Assembly: GCF_007990225.1 (NCBI RefSeq)
Contig: NZ_BJWF01000027.1
Location: 1 to 35,843, forward strand
From: Enterococcus villorum
GTDB lineage: Bacteria > Bacillota > Bacilli > Lactobacillales > Enterococcaceae
Reading direction: 5' to 3'
DNA: 35,843 bases
This document shows, one piece after another, positions 18,191-27,635 of this stretch. Below the pieces are notes generated by a model. The model ran no database searches. It worked only from the letters and a program-made list of their open reading frames with translations, and was not told the DNA's origin. Each line of letters starts with the position of its first letter. Within the stretch, counting starts at the first letter, position 1. A program made the translations under genes and the position numbers.

Positions 18191-18949
18191 ATGAAGAAAA
18201 AATTAATAGCGGTAGGATTACTAATTGGAACATTATTTAACGTTTTTATGGCAACACAAAGTATGGAAGCATCTACAACAAAAAATTTCTTAAACTTATC
18301 CGTACGTTCAATAATAGGTACAGATGACCGAACAAGAGTAACCGATACAACACAAGCTCCCTACAATAGTATGACCTTTATCGCTGCAGATGGTGTTCCT
18401 GGAAGTGTTGCCGTCATTGGCAAAAATACCGTCTTAACCGCTGCTCATGTGGTAAAGAACATTCGCGAAAATCCTAACAAAAGTAGTATTTATGTTATTC
18501 CTGGGAGAGACGGCTCTAACTATTCTTACGGTAAATTTAAAATAAAATCAATCCATATTCCACAAAGCTATATCAATAAGCCAAATGCGAATAGTGATAT
18601 AGCAGTCCTCACAATTGAACCTTTGAATAATAAGAGCATAGGGGAAGTGGTGCCTATCTTATCTTATCGCTTAACTAATACAGTGGCCGAAGGGACAAAC
18701 TTAATAACAACTGGTTTTCCAGGGGATAAACCTTGGGGAACAATGTGGACCGCTAAAGGCGTATCTTTAAATCAGACTAGTGCCCGTCTTTTTTACACTA
18801 TGGATACTGCTGGTGGGCAATCTGGCTCTCCAGTGTATAATTTAGACAATGAAATTATCGCTGTCCATACAAATGGAGGCTATAAGAAAAACTTTGGAAT
18901 TAAGATAAATAGCGAACATTATCAATTTATAACCGAAAATCTTTCCTAA
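18191..18949 (+). CDS. Secreted V8-like (glutamyl endopeptidase family) serine protease
   Basis: The start is ATG 18191, eight bases after GGAGG; an in-frame ATG at 18176 precedes that site and is rejected. The 252-residue protein has a signal peptide (about 1-27), a short propeptide, and a trypsin-like S1B fold with His86 in LTAAHVV, Asp136 in NSDIAVL and Ser211 in GGQSGSPVY. His226 in AVHTNGG is where V8-type enzymes place the His that reads a P1 glutamate, so Glu specificity is likely. It resembles enterococcal SprE and staphylococcal V8 protease but, unlike E. faecalis sprE, has no gelatinase gene beside it. It is a single gene sharing a terminator with lepB. Confidence 0.9.
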   Translation: MKKKLIAVGLLIGTLFNVFMATQSMEASTTKNFLNLSVRSIIGTDDRTRVTDTTQAPYNSMTFIAADGVPGSVAVIGKNTVLTAAHVVKNIRENPNKSSIYVIPGRDGSNYSYGKFKIKSIHIPQSYINKPNANSDIAVLTIEPLNNKSIGEVVPILSYRLTNTVAEGTNLITTGFPGDKPWGTMWTAKGVSLNQTSARLFYTMDTAGGQSGSPVYNLDNEIIAVHTNGGYKKNFGIKINSEHYQFITENLS

Positions 18950-18981
18950 AAATTTTTATTTATAAGTATGTCTTTAAAGAC

Positions 18982-19028
18982 AAAAAAGATTTCATGAACA
19001 TTAAAAAAAAGTTCATGAAATCTTTTTT
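18982..19028. terminator. Bidirectional terminator between the V8-like protease gene and lepB
   Basis: Perfect 18-bp stem AAAAAAGATTTCATGAAC / GTTCATGAAATCTTTTTT with an 11-nt loop. The A6 and T6 ends give a T-tract in both directions. It sits 33 bases after the protease stop and 45 bases after the convergent lepB stop. Confidence 0.9.
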
Positions 19029-19072
19029 CATTTAGTGACAACTTTTATCATCGCCTATTTTTGCTGATCGAC

Positions 19073-19642
19073 TTAGATAATTGTGATTTCATTCAATGGC
19101 CAATAACGGAACACGACTTTTCCTTGAACCATATCTTTGTCGACTAAACCAAATATTCGGCTATCTTTGGAAATTAAGCGATTGTCTCCAAGTACTAGAT
19201 ACTTTCCTTTTGGGACAACATATTCAAAATCACTAGTAAATTGTTCTGAATTTTCAGCTTGTGCTTGAAAAGCTTCATTATAAGAATATTCTTTATTTAG
19301 TTTGTCTTTTGCAAATTCTTTTTTAAATTCATCTAAATAAGATTCATCGTATTTTTTACCATTGATCGTTAATTGATCATTTTCCATTTTTACTGTGTCT
19401 CCAGGCATACCAATGATTCGTTTGACAATCATCCGGTCTTCATCGCCAGGTTCTTTCGTTGTAATAATATCAAAACGCTCATATTTTGAAATTTTGGATG
19501 AGATCAATCGTTGCCCATCACTCAATGTCGGATCCATCGAGTGTCCGTTTACCGTAACAGGTGTAAATACGTAAACACGTGCTAATAAAATCGCTGCTAG
19601 CACGACGATTAAAACGCCCCAATTTTTTAGAAAATCTTTCAC
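19073..19642 (-). CDS. lepB: Type I signal peptidase
   Basis: It removes signal peptides from exported proteins at the outer face of the membrane. Translation starts at GTG 19642, six bases after AGGAGG. The 189-residue protein has one N-terminal membrane span (about 8-25), catalytic Ser35 in GHSMDPTL, catalytic Lys74 in RMIVKRIIGMPGD, and the box-E GDNRLISKDSR. The usual motif is GDNR..S.DSR, so this is intact. It would process the many signal peptides in this window. Confidence 0.94.
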   Translation of the reverse strand: MKDFLKNWGVLIVVLAAILLARVYVFTPVTVNGHSMDPTLSDGQRLISSKISKYERFDIITTKEPGDEDRMIVKRIIGMPGDTVKMENDQLTINGKKYDESYLDEFKKEFAKDKLNKEYSYNEAFQAQAENSEQFTSDFEYVVPKGKYLVLGDNRLISKDSRIFGLVDKDMVQGKVVFRYWPLNEITII

Positions 19643-19841
19643 AACATACCTCCTATATTCATTTTTCTATTATTTTATTTATTTTTTCATTGTTCTTTTT
19701 TATTTTACCTTTTTTAGAATCTAAAAGAAAGAATAAGTGTATCTTCTCTTTATTTCGTCAAAAGTGTTTCTTGGTTCGTTATAAAAAAAGAGGTATGTCA
19801 GCTATTCACGCTTTGAAACATCTTTTATTGTATCTTTTACA

Positions 19842-20624
19842 TTAATTTCTTGACTGCCTTCTTCGTTGGCTACGACTGTAAGTAATCGGTTCATTCACAT
19901 CATTTGGCTGTTCTTTTTTGACAATCAACTTCAAGCGGTATGGCTCATGGTATCTTAAGCCATCTTTGACGAAGTCTCCGCCGATAATAAATAGTCCAAT
20001 CGGCTCAAGCGTTTCTTGTGGTGAATCCACTACAATCTTTCCTACAGGCGTTAAATCTGAATAACTTCTTCCAATACTCAATGTATATTCTTTTTCTGAA
20101 ACTTTTTTTACGTAGTAATAAGGATAAAGCGTATGACGGTCAATCAGATAGCCATCCATTCTTCCTAAATCATTTACTTTTATTTCGCCATTTCCAATAA
20201 GGTAACGCATATTTTCAGCTAATTTTAATTGATAATCTTCATCATATAACACATTGATTTCCTTTGTATTAACAGCATCGATTGTTCGATTATTCATCAT
20301 TGTACTTTCTTCCGTTTGGATATTAAATGCTTCATCGGGTAAATACTTAACGAATAATTGAGTCACATCAGCTTTTGTGTTCTTATCAAAAAAATAAAAA
20401 AATACATTTAAAACGATAAAATAAACCAATACTAAAAAGACGATACCATATAAGAAAAATTGTAAATAATTTTGATTTTGCCAAAGCCCAAAAATGATTC
20501 GTAATAAATAAATTGTTGGGATCACACTCAAAATTGTATATCCCCGATTTAAATATTTTGGACTAATGTCTAAATATCCTAAAAATTTATGCACACTATT
20601 GATAATATCTAATAAAAATGTCAT
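19842..20624 (-). CDS. Membrane protein with cytoplasmic beta-rich tail (DUF6681-like)
   Basis: A 260-residue protein with two hydrophobic segments (about 28-46 and 54-78) followed by a 180-residue soluble tail and a basic end (SRSQRRRQSRN). It begins within the end of the upstream gene (4-nt ATGA-type overlap), so the two are translationally coupled. It reads like the DUF6681 proteins of Lactobacillales, by memory only. Function is unknown; the fixed pairing with a secreted Ser/Thr-rich protein suggests an envelope role. Confidence 0.75.
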   Translation of the reverse strand: MTFLLDIINSVHKFLGYLDISPKYLNRGYTILSVIPTIYLLRIIFGLWQNQNYLQFFLYGIVFLVLVYFIVLNVFFYFFDKNTKADVTQLFVKYLPDEAFNIQTEESTMMNNRTIDAVNTKEINVLYDEDYQLKLAENMRYLIGNGEIKVNDLGRMDGYLIDRHTLYPYYYVKKVSEKEYTLSIGRSYSDLTPVGKIVVDSPQETLEPIGLFIIGGDFVKDGLRYHEPYRLKLIVKKEQPNDVNEPITYSRSQRRRQSRN

Positions 20625-21127
20625 TGTGCGTCACCTGCTTGTTGTTTATCCGTTTGTGTATCTGCTGAATTTTGTGTTGGAGATACATTTTTAGCTGTGG
20701 CATCTTCTGTTTCTTGTCCTTCAGTACTTGGTGTTGTATTGTTTGGTGTTGAAGACGAACTTGTGCTCGTATTGGTGCTATTTCCACCATTTATTTCATT
20801 TGTATTCGCCGTATCTGTAGTGTTATTTCCTTGTTCTTCATTGTTTTCATCCGTACTACTTGACTGATTTGTAGAATACGTATTCTCAGCTGTTGAATTG
20901 GTACTTTCTTCCAAGATACTGGATGAAGTATTCGAATTATCCATCGTTTCAGCTGTCGAACTTGAACTGGTATTAGCTGTTGATGTTGTTGTAGTTTCTT
21001 CTACAGTATTTGTGTTAGAACTAGGTTTACGATAACTCGAACTGTTGACAACCCCTGTCGCAGTAGCAACGATTGTTGAAATAGTTAAGACCGCTATTGG
21101 TTTCAAAATAGGTGCTACTTTTCGCAT
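20621..21127 (-). CDS. Ser/Thr/Asn-rich exported or membrane-anchored protein (DUF6556-like)
   Basis: A 168-residue protein with a short N-terminal hydrophobic stretch (PILKPIAVLTISTIVATATG), then an almost pure Ser/Thr/Asn/Glu low-complexity tail with no folded domain. The hydrophobic part may be a signal anchor. The ATG follows AAGGAAGAG. It overlaps the next gene by four bases. The pair looks like the enterococcal DUF6556-DUF6681 arrangement, from memory. Such tails are often glycosylated or act as wall-spanning linkers. Confidence 0.7.
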   Translation of the reverse strand: MRKVAPILKPIAVLTISTIVATATGVVNSSSYRKPSSNTNTVEETTTTSTANTSSSSTAETMDNSNTSSSILEESTNSTAENTYSTNQSSSTDENNEEQGNNTTDTANTNEINGGNSTNTSTSSSSTPNNTTPSTEGQETEDATAKNVSPTQNSADTQTDKQQAGDAQ

Positions 21128-21314
21128 CGTATCTCTTCCTTTATCTTTTATTTTTCACATCAGCAGGTATCTTTTTAACAGATGTCGTTCTGCTCAATCC
21201 TTACATGATGATTTTTCTTGCAAACAATTAATTTATTTTTTTACTTAATTATACTTAACATAAATTTCTTGTTTTTTTCTTACGTTTTTTTGAAAATTTT
21301 ATAATATCAAGCAT

Positions 21315-22046
21315 CTAATCTAACGAAATAGAAGAATGTGCTAAATAAATTTTTGCTTCTTGATTTATTTGTTTGAAATCGCAACCTTGCTGTTTTGCTG
21401 CAAACACGCAACCACAGTAACATTGTCGAAAAATATTATACTCTTTACACATTTGAATGGATCGCTCATATCCTTTATTTTTCTTGAAGTCACTTGGCAA
21501 GTAATGCGTGCCATAAATTTTTTGGATATCTAATCCTATTTGATTGATCTGTGCCGCATTTTTCTTAGGAGAAATCGTTAATGCACTTCCAAAATAATCA
21601 TAGCCAAGCTCTTGCGCTTTTTGAGCAACTAAATCCAATCGCATATTGAAACAAGCACTGCACCTTGCACCGCCTTCTTTTTCTTTAGCAAGGTCTTGAT
21701 CAATGACCATCTTAGTGAACTCATTAGGACGATAATCATCGATAATCAACTGTACATGATGATTCGTTTGCTCATTGAATTGCTCAACGAAGCGTTTTTG
21801 TTCATGTAACCTTCGTAAATATTCATTTTTGGGATAAATATTGGAATTTGAGAAAAATATTGTAACTTCTGCGTATTGGCACATAAATTCTAACGTATAG
21901 GTACTACAGGGAGCACAACAAGTATGGAGTAATATTTTAGGTTTGTCTGTTTCTTGTTGCCATTGCTGAATCATTTTTTGCAATACGTTATCGTAATTTA
22001 TTTTCTGGTTTTTCATTTTATTCAAAATCATATTTGCATCAATCAT
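21315..22046 (-). CDS. queH: Epoxyqueuosine reductase QueH
   Basis: A 243-residue enzyme that reduces epoxyqueuosine to queuosine in tRNA, the cobalamin-independent alternative to QueG. Family iron-sulfur ligands are present: Cys43-Cys44 in HTCCAPCS and Cys129/Cys132 in GARCSACFNMRL. A further cysteine group lies at 209-213 (CYCGC), with the conserved SALTISPKKN. The start follows GTGAGGAATAAAAA. It diverges from the potassium transporter gene. No other queuosine genes are nearby. Confidence 0.93.
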   Translation of the reverse strand: MIDANMILNKMKNQKINYDNVLQKMIQQWQQETDKPKILLHTCCAPCSTYTLEFMCQYAEVTIFFSNSNIYPKNEYLRRLHEQKRFVEQFNEQTNHHVQLIIDDYRPNEFTKMVIDQDLAKEKEGGARCSACFNMRLDLVAQKAQELGYDYFGSALTISPKKNAAQINQIGLDIQKIYGTHYLPSDFKKNKGYERSIQMCKEYNIFRQCYCGCVFAAKQQGCDFKQINQEAKIYLAHSSISLD

Positions 22047-22198
22047 TTTTTATTCCTCACTACCCTTCAATTCTTCCATATTATATGCTATTTGACCGCA
22101 AATCAAAACAAAACGTCCATTTTGTTTAACAATTTCTTTGAGTATTAGTTGTAACCTCGGTATACTGGAAGAAACACCTTGTAAAGGAGGATCGTCTT

Positions 22199-23584
22199 TT
22201 GATTCGAAGATTAAAACGACGAAGCATACGGTTTGCTTCCTCTCATTTTTCAACCATTCAAATTATCGTATTTTACTATCTCATTATAACCGTGGTTTCA
22301 TTAGGTTTATTTTATATTCCTTTTTTTCGGGAAAAAAATAGCCACGTGCCTTTCATCGATATGCTTTTTATGGCCATCAGTACCGTCAGTGTAACAGGAT
22401 TATCTACTTTTGATATTAATTCTGTCTTTAACGATTACGGCGTGCTTTTACTTGAAGTATTATTTCAAGTTGGTGGTCTTGGAATTATGATGATCTCTAC
22501 AGCTTTTATTATTTTTTCCAAACGAAGAATCACTTTAAGACAACGACAGCTTATTATGACAGATATGAACCAACCTAGACTATCTGGAATTGTACGTCTT
22601 ATTCGGATTACTTTTGTCATTCTACTTTGGTTTCAAGTACTTTTTGGCACCTTCTTTTCGATTTATTTTTACTATCGAGGATATTTTGAGCGTTGGCGTG
22701 ATGCCATTTTCTATGGGTTTTATCAATCAATTTCAGCGGTAACGAACTCTGGATTTGATGTGACAGGCCATTCCATTGAACCATTTGCTCACGACTATTT
22801 TTTCTTGTTTGCAATCATGTTCTTGATTTTTATTGGTGGAATTGGTTTTCCAGTATTAATGGAATGTCGTGAATGGTTGTTATACAAACGGACAAAAGCG
22901 AAACTACCCTTTCGTTTCTCACTATTTACAAAATTAGCCATGTTAGCATTTGTCATTTTATTTGTCGGGGGCACTCTTTTGATTTTTTTACTTGAAAAAG
23001 ATCATTTGTTTCAAGATTCTAGCTTAAGTGTGAAATGGATCAATTCAATGTTTTATTCTATGACTACTAGAAATGCGGGGCTTCAGATCCATCAGCTAGG
23101 TAATTTTCAAATTACTACGTTGATTGTCTTTTCCTTACTGATGTTTATTGGTTGTAGTCCTAGCTCTGTAGGTGGAGGGATCCGTACAACAACAGTCGCA
23201 ATCATCGGTCTTTACTTATATTCCTTTCTAAAAAGCGAAGATAATATCAATGTTTTTGGCCGTAGAATTGACAATGACGATGTACGTAAATCAGTCGTTG
23301 TATTTATGTTATCACTAGGAATGTGTTTTTTCTGTATCGTCTTTTTATCCGCCACAGAAAATCAACCATTAATTGCGATTATTGTGGAAGTAACATCCGC
23401 TTTTGGGACTACGGGTCTATCACTAGGTATCACCGGTAATTTATCAATTATCGGAAAAATTACCATTGCGGCTCTCATGTTTATCGGACGTATTGGCATG
23501 CTTTATACATTAATGCTTTTTGTTCCAAAAGAAACACGAGATTTAGGTTATGAATACCCTACAGAAAAAATCATCATCGGTTGA
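22199..23584 (+). CDS. K+ uptake transporter membrane subunit, TrkH/KtrB family
   Basis: A 461-residue integral membrane protein, started by TTG 22199 eight bases after AAAGGAGG. Four repeated membrane-pore-membrane units are visible, each with the selectivity-filter glycine: TVSVTGLST, AVTNSGFDV, TTRNAGLQI and AFGTTGLSL. SPSSVGGGIRTTT is the conserved segment before the third unit's end. These proteins pass K+ (or Na+) and normally need a cytoplasmic KtrA/TrkA gating subunit, which is not encoded beside it here. KtrB is the likeliest subtype. Confidence 0.92.
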   Translation: MIRRLKRRSIRFASSHFSTIQIIVFYYLIITVVSLGLFYIPFFREKNSHVPFIDMLFMAISTVSVTGLSTFDINSVFNDYGVLLLEVLFQVGGLGIMMISTAFIIFSKRRITLRQRQLIMTDMNQPRLSGIVRLIRITFVILLWFQVLFGTFFSIYFYYRGYFERWRDAIFYGFYQSISAVTNSGFDVTGHSIEPFAHDYFFLFAIMFLIFIGGIGFPVLMECREWLLYKRTKAKLPFRFSLFTKLAMLAFVILFVGGTLLIFLLEKDHLFQDSSLSVKWINSMFYSMTTRNAGLQIHQLGNFQITTLIVFSLLMFIGCSPSSVGGGIRTTTVAIIGLYLYSFLKSEDNINVFGRRIDNDDVRKSVVVFMLSLGMCFFCIVFLSATENQPLIAIIVEVTSAFGTTGLSLGITGNLSIIGKITIAALMFIGRIGMLYTLMLFVPKETRDLGYEYPTEKIIIG

Positions 23585-23637
23585 TTTTTCTAATTTCTAA
23601 GAAGCATGAACAAAAACTGAAAAAAAATATGTAAAAT

Positions 23638-23694
23638 AAGCGTGGGCCTCCTCGAAAATTTCTTTGTGGAAAACTCGAGTTCCTATGCTTTTTT
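23638..23694 (+). terminator. Terminator after the K+ transporter gene
   Basis: Outer stem AAGCGTGGG / TCTATGCTT-type pairing (nine pairs including G-U) with an inner CTCGA/TCGAG helix, followed by TTTTTT at about 23689-23694. It lies 50-110 bases after the stop. Confidence 0.6.
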
Positions 23695-23821
23695 CTGATT
23701 TACAATAAAAAAGCAGATAATGTACGTATCAAATTTAACATTTCACTCTGTCAAAATACTTTCTTGGTGGCTTTAAAGATTAAAGCAATCGCAACCAATT
23801 CTTAAAAATAAGAAAAGCAAT

Positions 23822-23850
23822 TTAACCTTTTTTTGAACATATGGTATGAT
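23822..23850 (+). promoter_or_regulatory. Promoter of murT-gatD
   Basis: Extended -10 TGGTATGAT (TATGAT at 23845-23850) with -35-like TTAACC at 23822-23827, 17 bp apart, 46 bases before the murT ATG. Confidence 0.55.
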
Positions 23851-23895
23851 TAATTGAATTTATTCGTCGTTAAGACGTTTTATGGAGGTTACATA

Positions 23896-25248
23896 ATGGG
23901 AATACGCAGTCAATTCGCGATTGCTGTTGGGAAAACATCACAATGGGCATTAAAAACCTTCTTTAAAGGAGGGTCAAGTTTACCGGGTAAACTTGCACTA
24001 AAAATTGATCCACACATTTTAGACAGCTTAGCTAAAGATTATCAAGTGGTTGTTGTTACCGGAACAAACGGAAAAACACTGACGACTGCTTTAACTGTAA
24101 ATATTTTGCGTCAACAATTCGATGAAGTGTTAACCAATCCTACTGGTGCCAATATGGTTCAAGGAATCGTCTCTACTTTTTTACAGGCAAAATCTAAAAA
24201 AGGGCAAAAAAAATTCGCTGTTTTAGAAATCGATGAGGCGAGCTTAAGTAAAGTAACTGAATACATGAAACCTGAACTCTTTCTATTCACAAATATTTTT
24301 CGGGATCAAATGGATCGTTATGGAGAAATTTACACGACGTATAAAATGATCGTGGATGGTGCAGCAAAATCACCAGATGCTACAATTATCAGCAACGGTG
24401 ACTCGCCTATCTTCAATTCTGTTGAAACAGTCAATCCTCGTAAATACTATGGATTTGATCATGAAGAAGATCATGAACAATTGGCGCATTATAACACAGA
24501 TGGTGTACTATGTCCGAACTGTCATCATATCTTGCATTATAAAATGATTACCTACGCCAATTTAGGGAAATATTACTGTCCAAATTGTGATTTCAAACGA
24601 CCTAAATTAGATTATCGGTTAACAGAGATCACACGAATGGACAATGTGTCAGCAGATTTTACGATTGATGGTCATGAATACAGTATTGAAGTGGGCGGTA
24701 TGTACAACGTGTATAATGCCTTGGCTGCTACAGCTGTAGCTGAATATTTCGGTGTCTCTCCTGAAAAAATCAAACAGGGGCTAGGGTATGATGAAAAAGT
24801 CTTTGGTCGTCAAGAAATTATTGATATTGATGGCAAAAAATGTACCTTGGTACTTGTCAAAAACCCTGTTGGCATCAACCAAGTAATCGATATGATTGGC
24901 TTGTCGCCTTATCCATTTTCATTAGTCGCTTTATTAAATGCAAATTATGCAGACGGTATTGACGTTAGCTGGATTTGGGATGGCAACTTTGAACACTTTG
25001 CTGATATGAACATTCCTGCCGTCATAGCCGGTGGGGATCGTCACAAAGATATGAATTTACGATTGAAAGTAGCGGGGATTTCTGAAGATAAATTAATCGA
25101 AACAAAGGAATTAACTGATGTAATTAAAAATATCAAACAGTTGCCGACTGAACATGTCTATATTTTAGCCACTTATACAGCTGTCCTTCAACTACGAAAA
25201 GAGTTAGCCAATCAAGGATTTATCAAAGGAGGGATGAACCATGCCTAA
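23896..25248 (+). CDS. murT: Lipid II isoglutaminyl synthase, MurT subunit
   Basis: With GatD it amidates the D-Glu of lipid II to D-isoglutamine. The start is ATG 23896 after ATGGAGGTTACATA, giving 450 residues; an upstream in-frame ATG at 23854 lacks a binding site. The Mur-ligase P-loop TGTNGKT lies at 55-61. A zinc ribbon inserted in the middle domain has Cys206, Cys209, Cys228 and Cys231 (CPNC twice). The C-terminal DUF1727 domain contains the DVSWIWD segment. It overlaps gatD by eight bases, as expected for a two-subunit enzyme. Confidence 0.96.
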   Translation: MGIRSQFAIAVGKTSQWALKTFFKGGSSLPGKLALKIDPHILDSLAKDYQVVVVTGTNGKTLTTALTVNILRQQFDEVLTNPTGANMVQGIVSTFLQAKSKKGQKKFAVLEIDEASLSKVTEYMKPELFLFTNIFRDQMDRYGEIYTTYKMIVDGAAKSPDATIISNGDSPIFNSVETVNPRKYYGFDHEEDHEQLAHYNTDGVLCPNCHHILHYKMITYANLGKYYCPNCDFKRPKLDYRLTEITRMDNVSADFTIDGHEYSIEVGGMYNVYNALAATAVAEYFGVSPEKIKQGLGYDEKVFGRQEIIDIDGKKCTLVLVKNPVGINQVIDMIGLSPYPFSLVALLNANYADGIDVSWIWDGNFEHFADMNIPAVIAGGDRHKDMNLRLKVAGISEDKLIETKELTDVIKNIKQLPTEHVYILATYTAVLQLRKELANQGFIKGGMNHA

Positions 25249-25939
25249 CTATGAATTAACCATTGCCCATCTCTACGGTAATCTTATGAATACGTATGGA
25301 GACAACGGTAATTTATTGATGCTCAAATATGTGGCTAAAAAGCTAGGGGTTACGTGTCATTCAGAAATTGTCAGTATCCACGAACCTTTTGAAGCAAATA
25401 AGTATGACCTCGTCTTCTTCGGTGGTGGTCAAGATTTTGAACAACTGATTATCTCAAAAGATATTCAAGAGAAAAAAGAAGCACTAACAAATTATATTGA
25501 AAATGATGGTGTTATGCTGGCTATATGTGGTGGCTATCAATTTTTAGGTCATTACTATATAGGTGCAAATGGCGAAAAAATCCAAGGAATTAGTGCACTA
25601 GACCATTATACGTTAAGTCAAGAAAACAATCGCTTTATTGGAGATATCGTTATTTATAATGAAGAATTTGATGAAACTTATTATGGCTTTGAAAACCACA
25701 ATGGCCGCACCTTTTTAGGTGAAGGAGAACGTCCTTTGGGAAAAGTCATCCAAGGACATGGAAACAACGGTGAAGACCAGTCTGAAGGAGTCATCTATAA
25801 AAATGTTTATGGTTCCTATTTCCACGGCCCAATTCTCGCAAGAAATGAAAATCTAGCGGAACGCTTGATTCGTCTGGCTCTTCAAAAGCGTTATGGAACA
25901 GCGATAGAATTACCTACTCAACAAAAAATTGAGGCATAA
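25241..25939 (+). CDS. gatD: Lipid II isoglutaminyl synthase, glutamine amidotransferase subunit GatD
   Basis: A class I glutaminase that supplies ammonia to MurT. In its 232 residues, the nucleophile Cys96 is in LAICGGYQ and His195 in SYFHGPIL; the GGGQDFEQ oxyanion region is intact. The ATG follows GGAGGGATGAACC inside murT. The gene ends before a strong terminator, which also marks the border to the minus-strand accessory block. Confidence 0.96.
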   Translation: MPNYELTIAHLYGNLMNTYGDNGNLLMLKYVAKKLGVTCHSEIVSIHEPFEANKYDLVFFGGGQDFEQLIISKDIQEKKEALTNYIENDGVMLAICGGYQFLGHYYIGANGEKIQGISALDHYTLSQENNRFIGDIVIYNEEFDETYYGFENHNGRTFLGEGERPLGKVIQGHGNNGEDQSEGVIYKNVYGSYFHGPILARNENLAERLIRLALQKRYGTAIELPTQQKIEA

Positions 25940-25953
25940 GAACAAAATACTTT

Positions 25954-25985
25954 AGAGGCGGGGATAAGTGTTCTCCGCCTCTTTT
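25954..25985 (+). terminator. Terminator of murT-gatD
   Basis: Perfect GC-rich stem AGAGGCGG / CCGCCTCT around a 13-nt loop, followed by TTT, 15 bases after the gatD stop. Confidence 0.9.
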
Positions 25986-26057
25986 CTATTATGCTCTAAA
26001 GGATGTATCTTGAATGACGTTTATTTATTTTTAAGATAAAAATTGCTTTTATTTCTT

Positions 26058-27113
26058 TTATTTCTTTTTCTCTTCGTCTCCTTTCTCTTCGTCCCCTAGC
26101 TTTTTCAATCGTTGTTCCCATAGTAATTGATTCTCTTTATCCTCGTTTTTTTGATATAAATGAATAAAATCAATCATGATCGAAGCATGATTGATATGAA
26201 TTTGTAGCACACTTTTTTTCTCTTCCTCTTGGATCAATGCTAAATTTTTCTTTGCTTCTTCTATTTTTTTCTCTTTTAAAAAAGATATTCCTCGTTTGAA
26301 GTAACTTTGATCTAATTTTATTGTTAGTTCTTCACTTTCTAAATGTTTATTCAGTATTTGTGCTTCTTCAAGCTGATTCAACTCAAGATAAGCTAGTGCA
26401 AGCATGACTTGCCTTTTGTCGGTCAAATTTTCTGGCTGGATCTTAATAACTGTTAACCATTCTTTGTTGAAGAAAGACAAATCGAATTGAGCATCTTGGG
26501 TGGGATATTGTTCGTTCATTTCTTTCAGCCAAGTAAATTCTTTCTTTTCTGTCAAATAATCGATTAATTCATGACGTTTTTCAGGATAAAGCTCTGCTGC
26601 TTTTAGATACCATTGTTCTTCTACTAGTCTTTGCCACTCATTTTCATCGGACATTTCCATATTACCTGGTTGATCAACATCCTCAAAAAAGTGATAATAG
26701 GTTAATTTAGTAAAGATAAACAAACTAAATACAATTACTCCTGCAAACCAAACCTGCTTAAGATTAGTAAAAAACCGAATGTTGTTTATTTTAAACCAAA
26801 TGCTTGGGTTTAATTTTTTAAAAGCAATTTTCTTTTTATTCTTTTTTAACGTCCTTTTTTTACTTGCCGTTAATTGATATTGGGCACTAATCACTTCTTC
26901 TATGGCATCATTTAAAGGAAATTGCAGTTCCATCGCATGAAGTAAAAGATTTTTATGATTATAAATACGGATGCGACAACTTCCTTTTTCTTTATTACGA
27001 ATCATTTGTGTGTTGACATTTTCTAACAAAATAAGAGCCTCAAAAATTGGCAATCGTACTTCTTCCATCTCTATTTTTTTGATATGGTCAATCAGTATAA
27101 TTTCTTTTGCCAT
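26058..27113 (-). CDS. Single-span membrane protein with TPR-like helical tail, end of the transfer module
   Basis: A 351-residue protein, probably inserted with residues 1-118 on one side of the membrane, a membrane span at about 120-140 preceded by a very basic stretch (KKRTLKKNKKKIAFKK), and a 210-residue helical region with TPR-like periodicity, ending in a charged GDEEKGDEEKKK tail. The ATG follows AAGGATGTTTATTA. I do not recognise the family. Topology recalls accessory secretion proteins (EssB/YukC-like shape) but motifs do not support that. Its place at the end of the conjugation gene row, after the gap with an insertion-element remnant, suggests an accessory role or an unrelated cargo gene. 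Confidence 0.7.
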   Translation of the reverse strand: MAKEIILIDHIKKIEMEEVRLPIFEALILLENVNTQMIRNKEKGSCRIRIYNHKNLLLHAMELQFPLNDAIEEVISAQYQLTASKKRTLKKNKKKIAFKKLNPSIWFKINNIRFFTNLKQVWFAGVIVFSLFIFTKLTYYHFFEDVDQPGNMEMSDENEWQRLVEEQWYLKAAELYPEKRHELIDYLTEKKEFTWLKEMNEQYPTQDAQFDLSFFNKEWLTVIKIQPENLTDKRQVMLALAYLELNQLEEAQILNKHLESEELTIKLDQSYFKRGISFLKEKKIEEAKKNLALIQEEEKKSVLQIHINHASIMIDFIHLYQKNEDKENQLLWEQRLKKLGDEEKGDEEKKK

Positions 27114-27635
27114 TAATAAACATCCTTTTTCGCTTATCTGTCACTTTTGACAAATACATCCATTCCATTCATTATCTCGTCATCCCAAGATTAAAACCGT
27201 GGGCTTTCTCGTTCAGAAGTTCTGTAAACTATCTCTATTTAGCTAACCTTTGATTTTTTAACGCTTGAAGTAGACACTTCTGAGGGATAAGCAGATGTTT
27301 AAGATACTTTTACTAGCAATGCCTTTTCTGATTAGTCAAGCGATTATTTTCGTTCTTAATTTTAACTAAACCAAAGAGTGCACGTTCACATAGCAAAATG
27401 TTTTTACTCTTATAAGCGTCGCGATCAGGCTGTGTGTTCCGAAAAAAATCCACTTACGATTTTTGAATATTTTATTTTCTCTTCGAATAAACTATGCTAG
27501 AAGAAATCCATTGCTCTATCTCTTGATGATTTTTCAATTACGCCATTCGACTTTATTTCATCATTTTCTGAAAAGCATGAAAAAGGCTGTTCATTACCCA
27601 GAAACAAAGGAAAAACAACTTCTGTCTAGTTTACA
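27114..27635. other. 522-bp gap with mobile-element debris
   Basis: It contains an IS200/IS605-like end remnant (27181-27226) and a minus-strand open stretch of 46 codons (27313-27453, GTG, sequence DFFRNTQPDRDAYKSKN...) with no binding site. A plus-strand open stretch reaches the stop near 27638. None forms a full gene. The region looks like an insertion that decayed between two genes of the module. Confidence 0.45.
27181..27226 (-). mobile_element. Remnant of an IS200/IS605-family right end with omegaRNA-like scaffold
   Basis: Read on the minus strand, the sequence contains TCTGAACGAGAAAGCCCACG followed by GTTTTAATCTTGGGATG. This closely resembles the common IS605/TnpB end, in which a GAACGAGAAGCCCAC block precedes a CCCACGG...CCGTGGGATG hairpin that doubles as the 3' part of the TnpB guide RNA. 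Here the right arm is degraded (TCTTGGG where CCGTGGG is expected) and no tnpA or tnpB is present. The call rests on remembered sequence patterns. Confidence 0.5.

Noticed and set aside
22050-22253. 67-codon minus-strand frame between queH and the K+ transporter gene
   Set aside because: It overlaps the transporter's binding site and start, and its sequence is not protein-like; a shadow frame.
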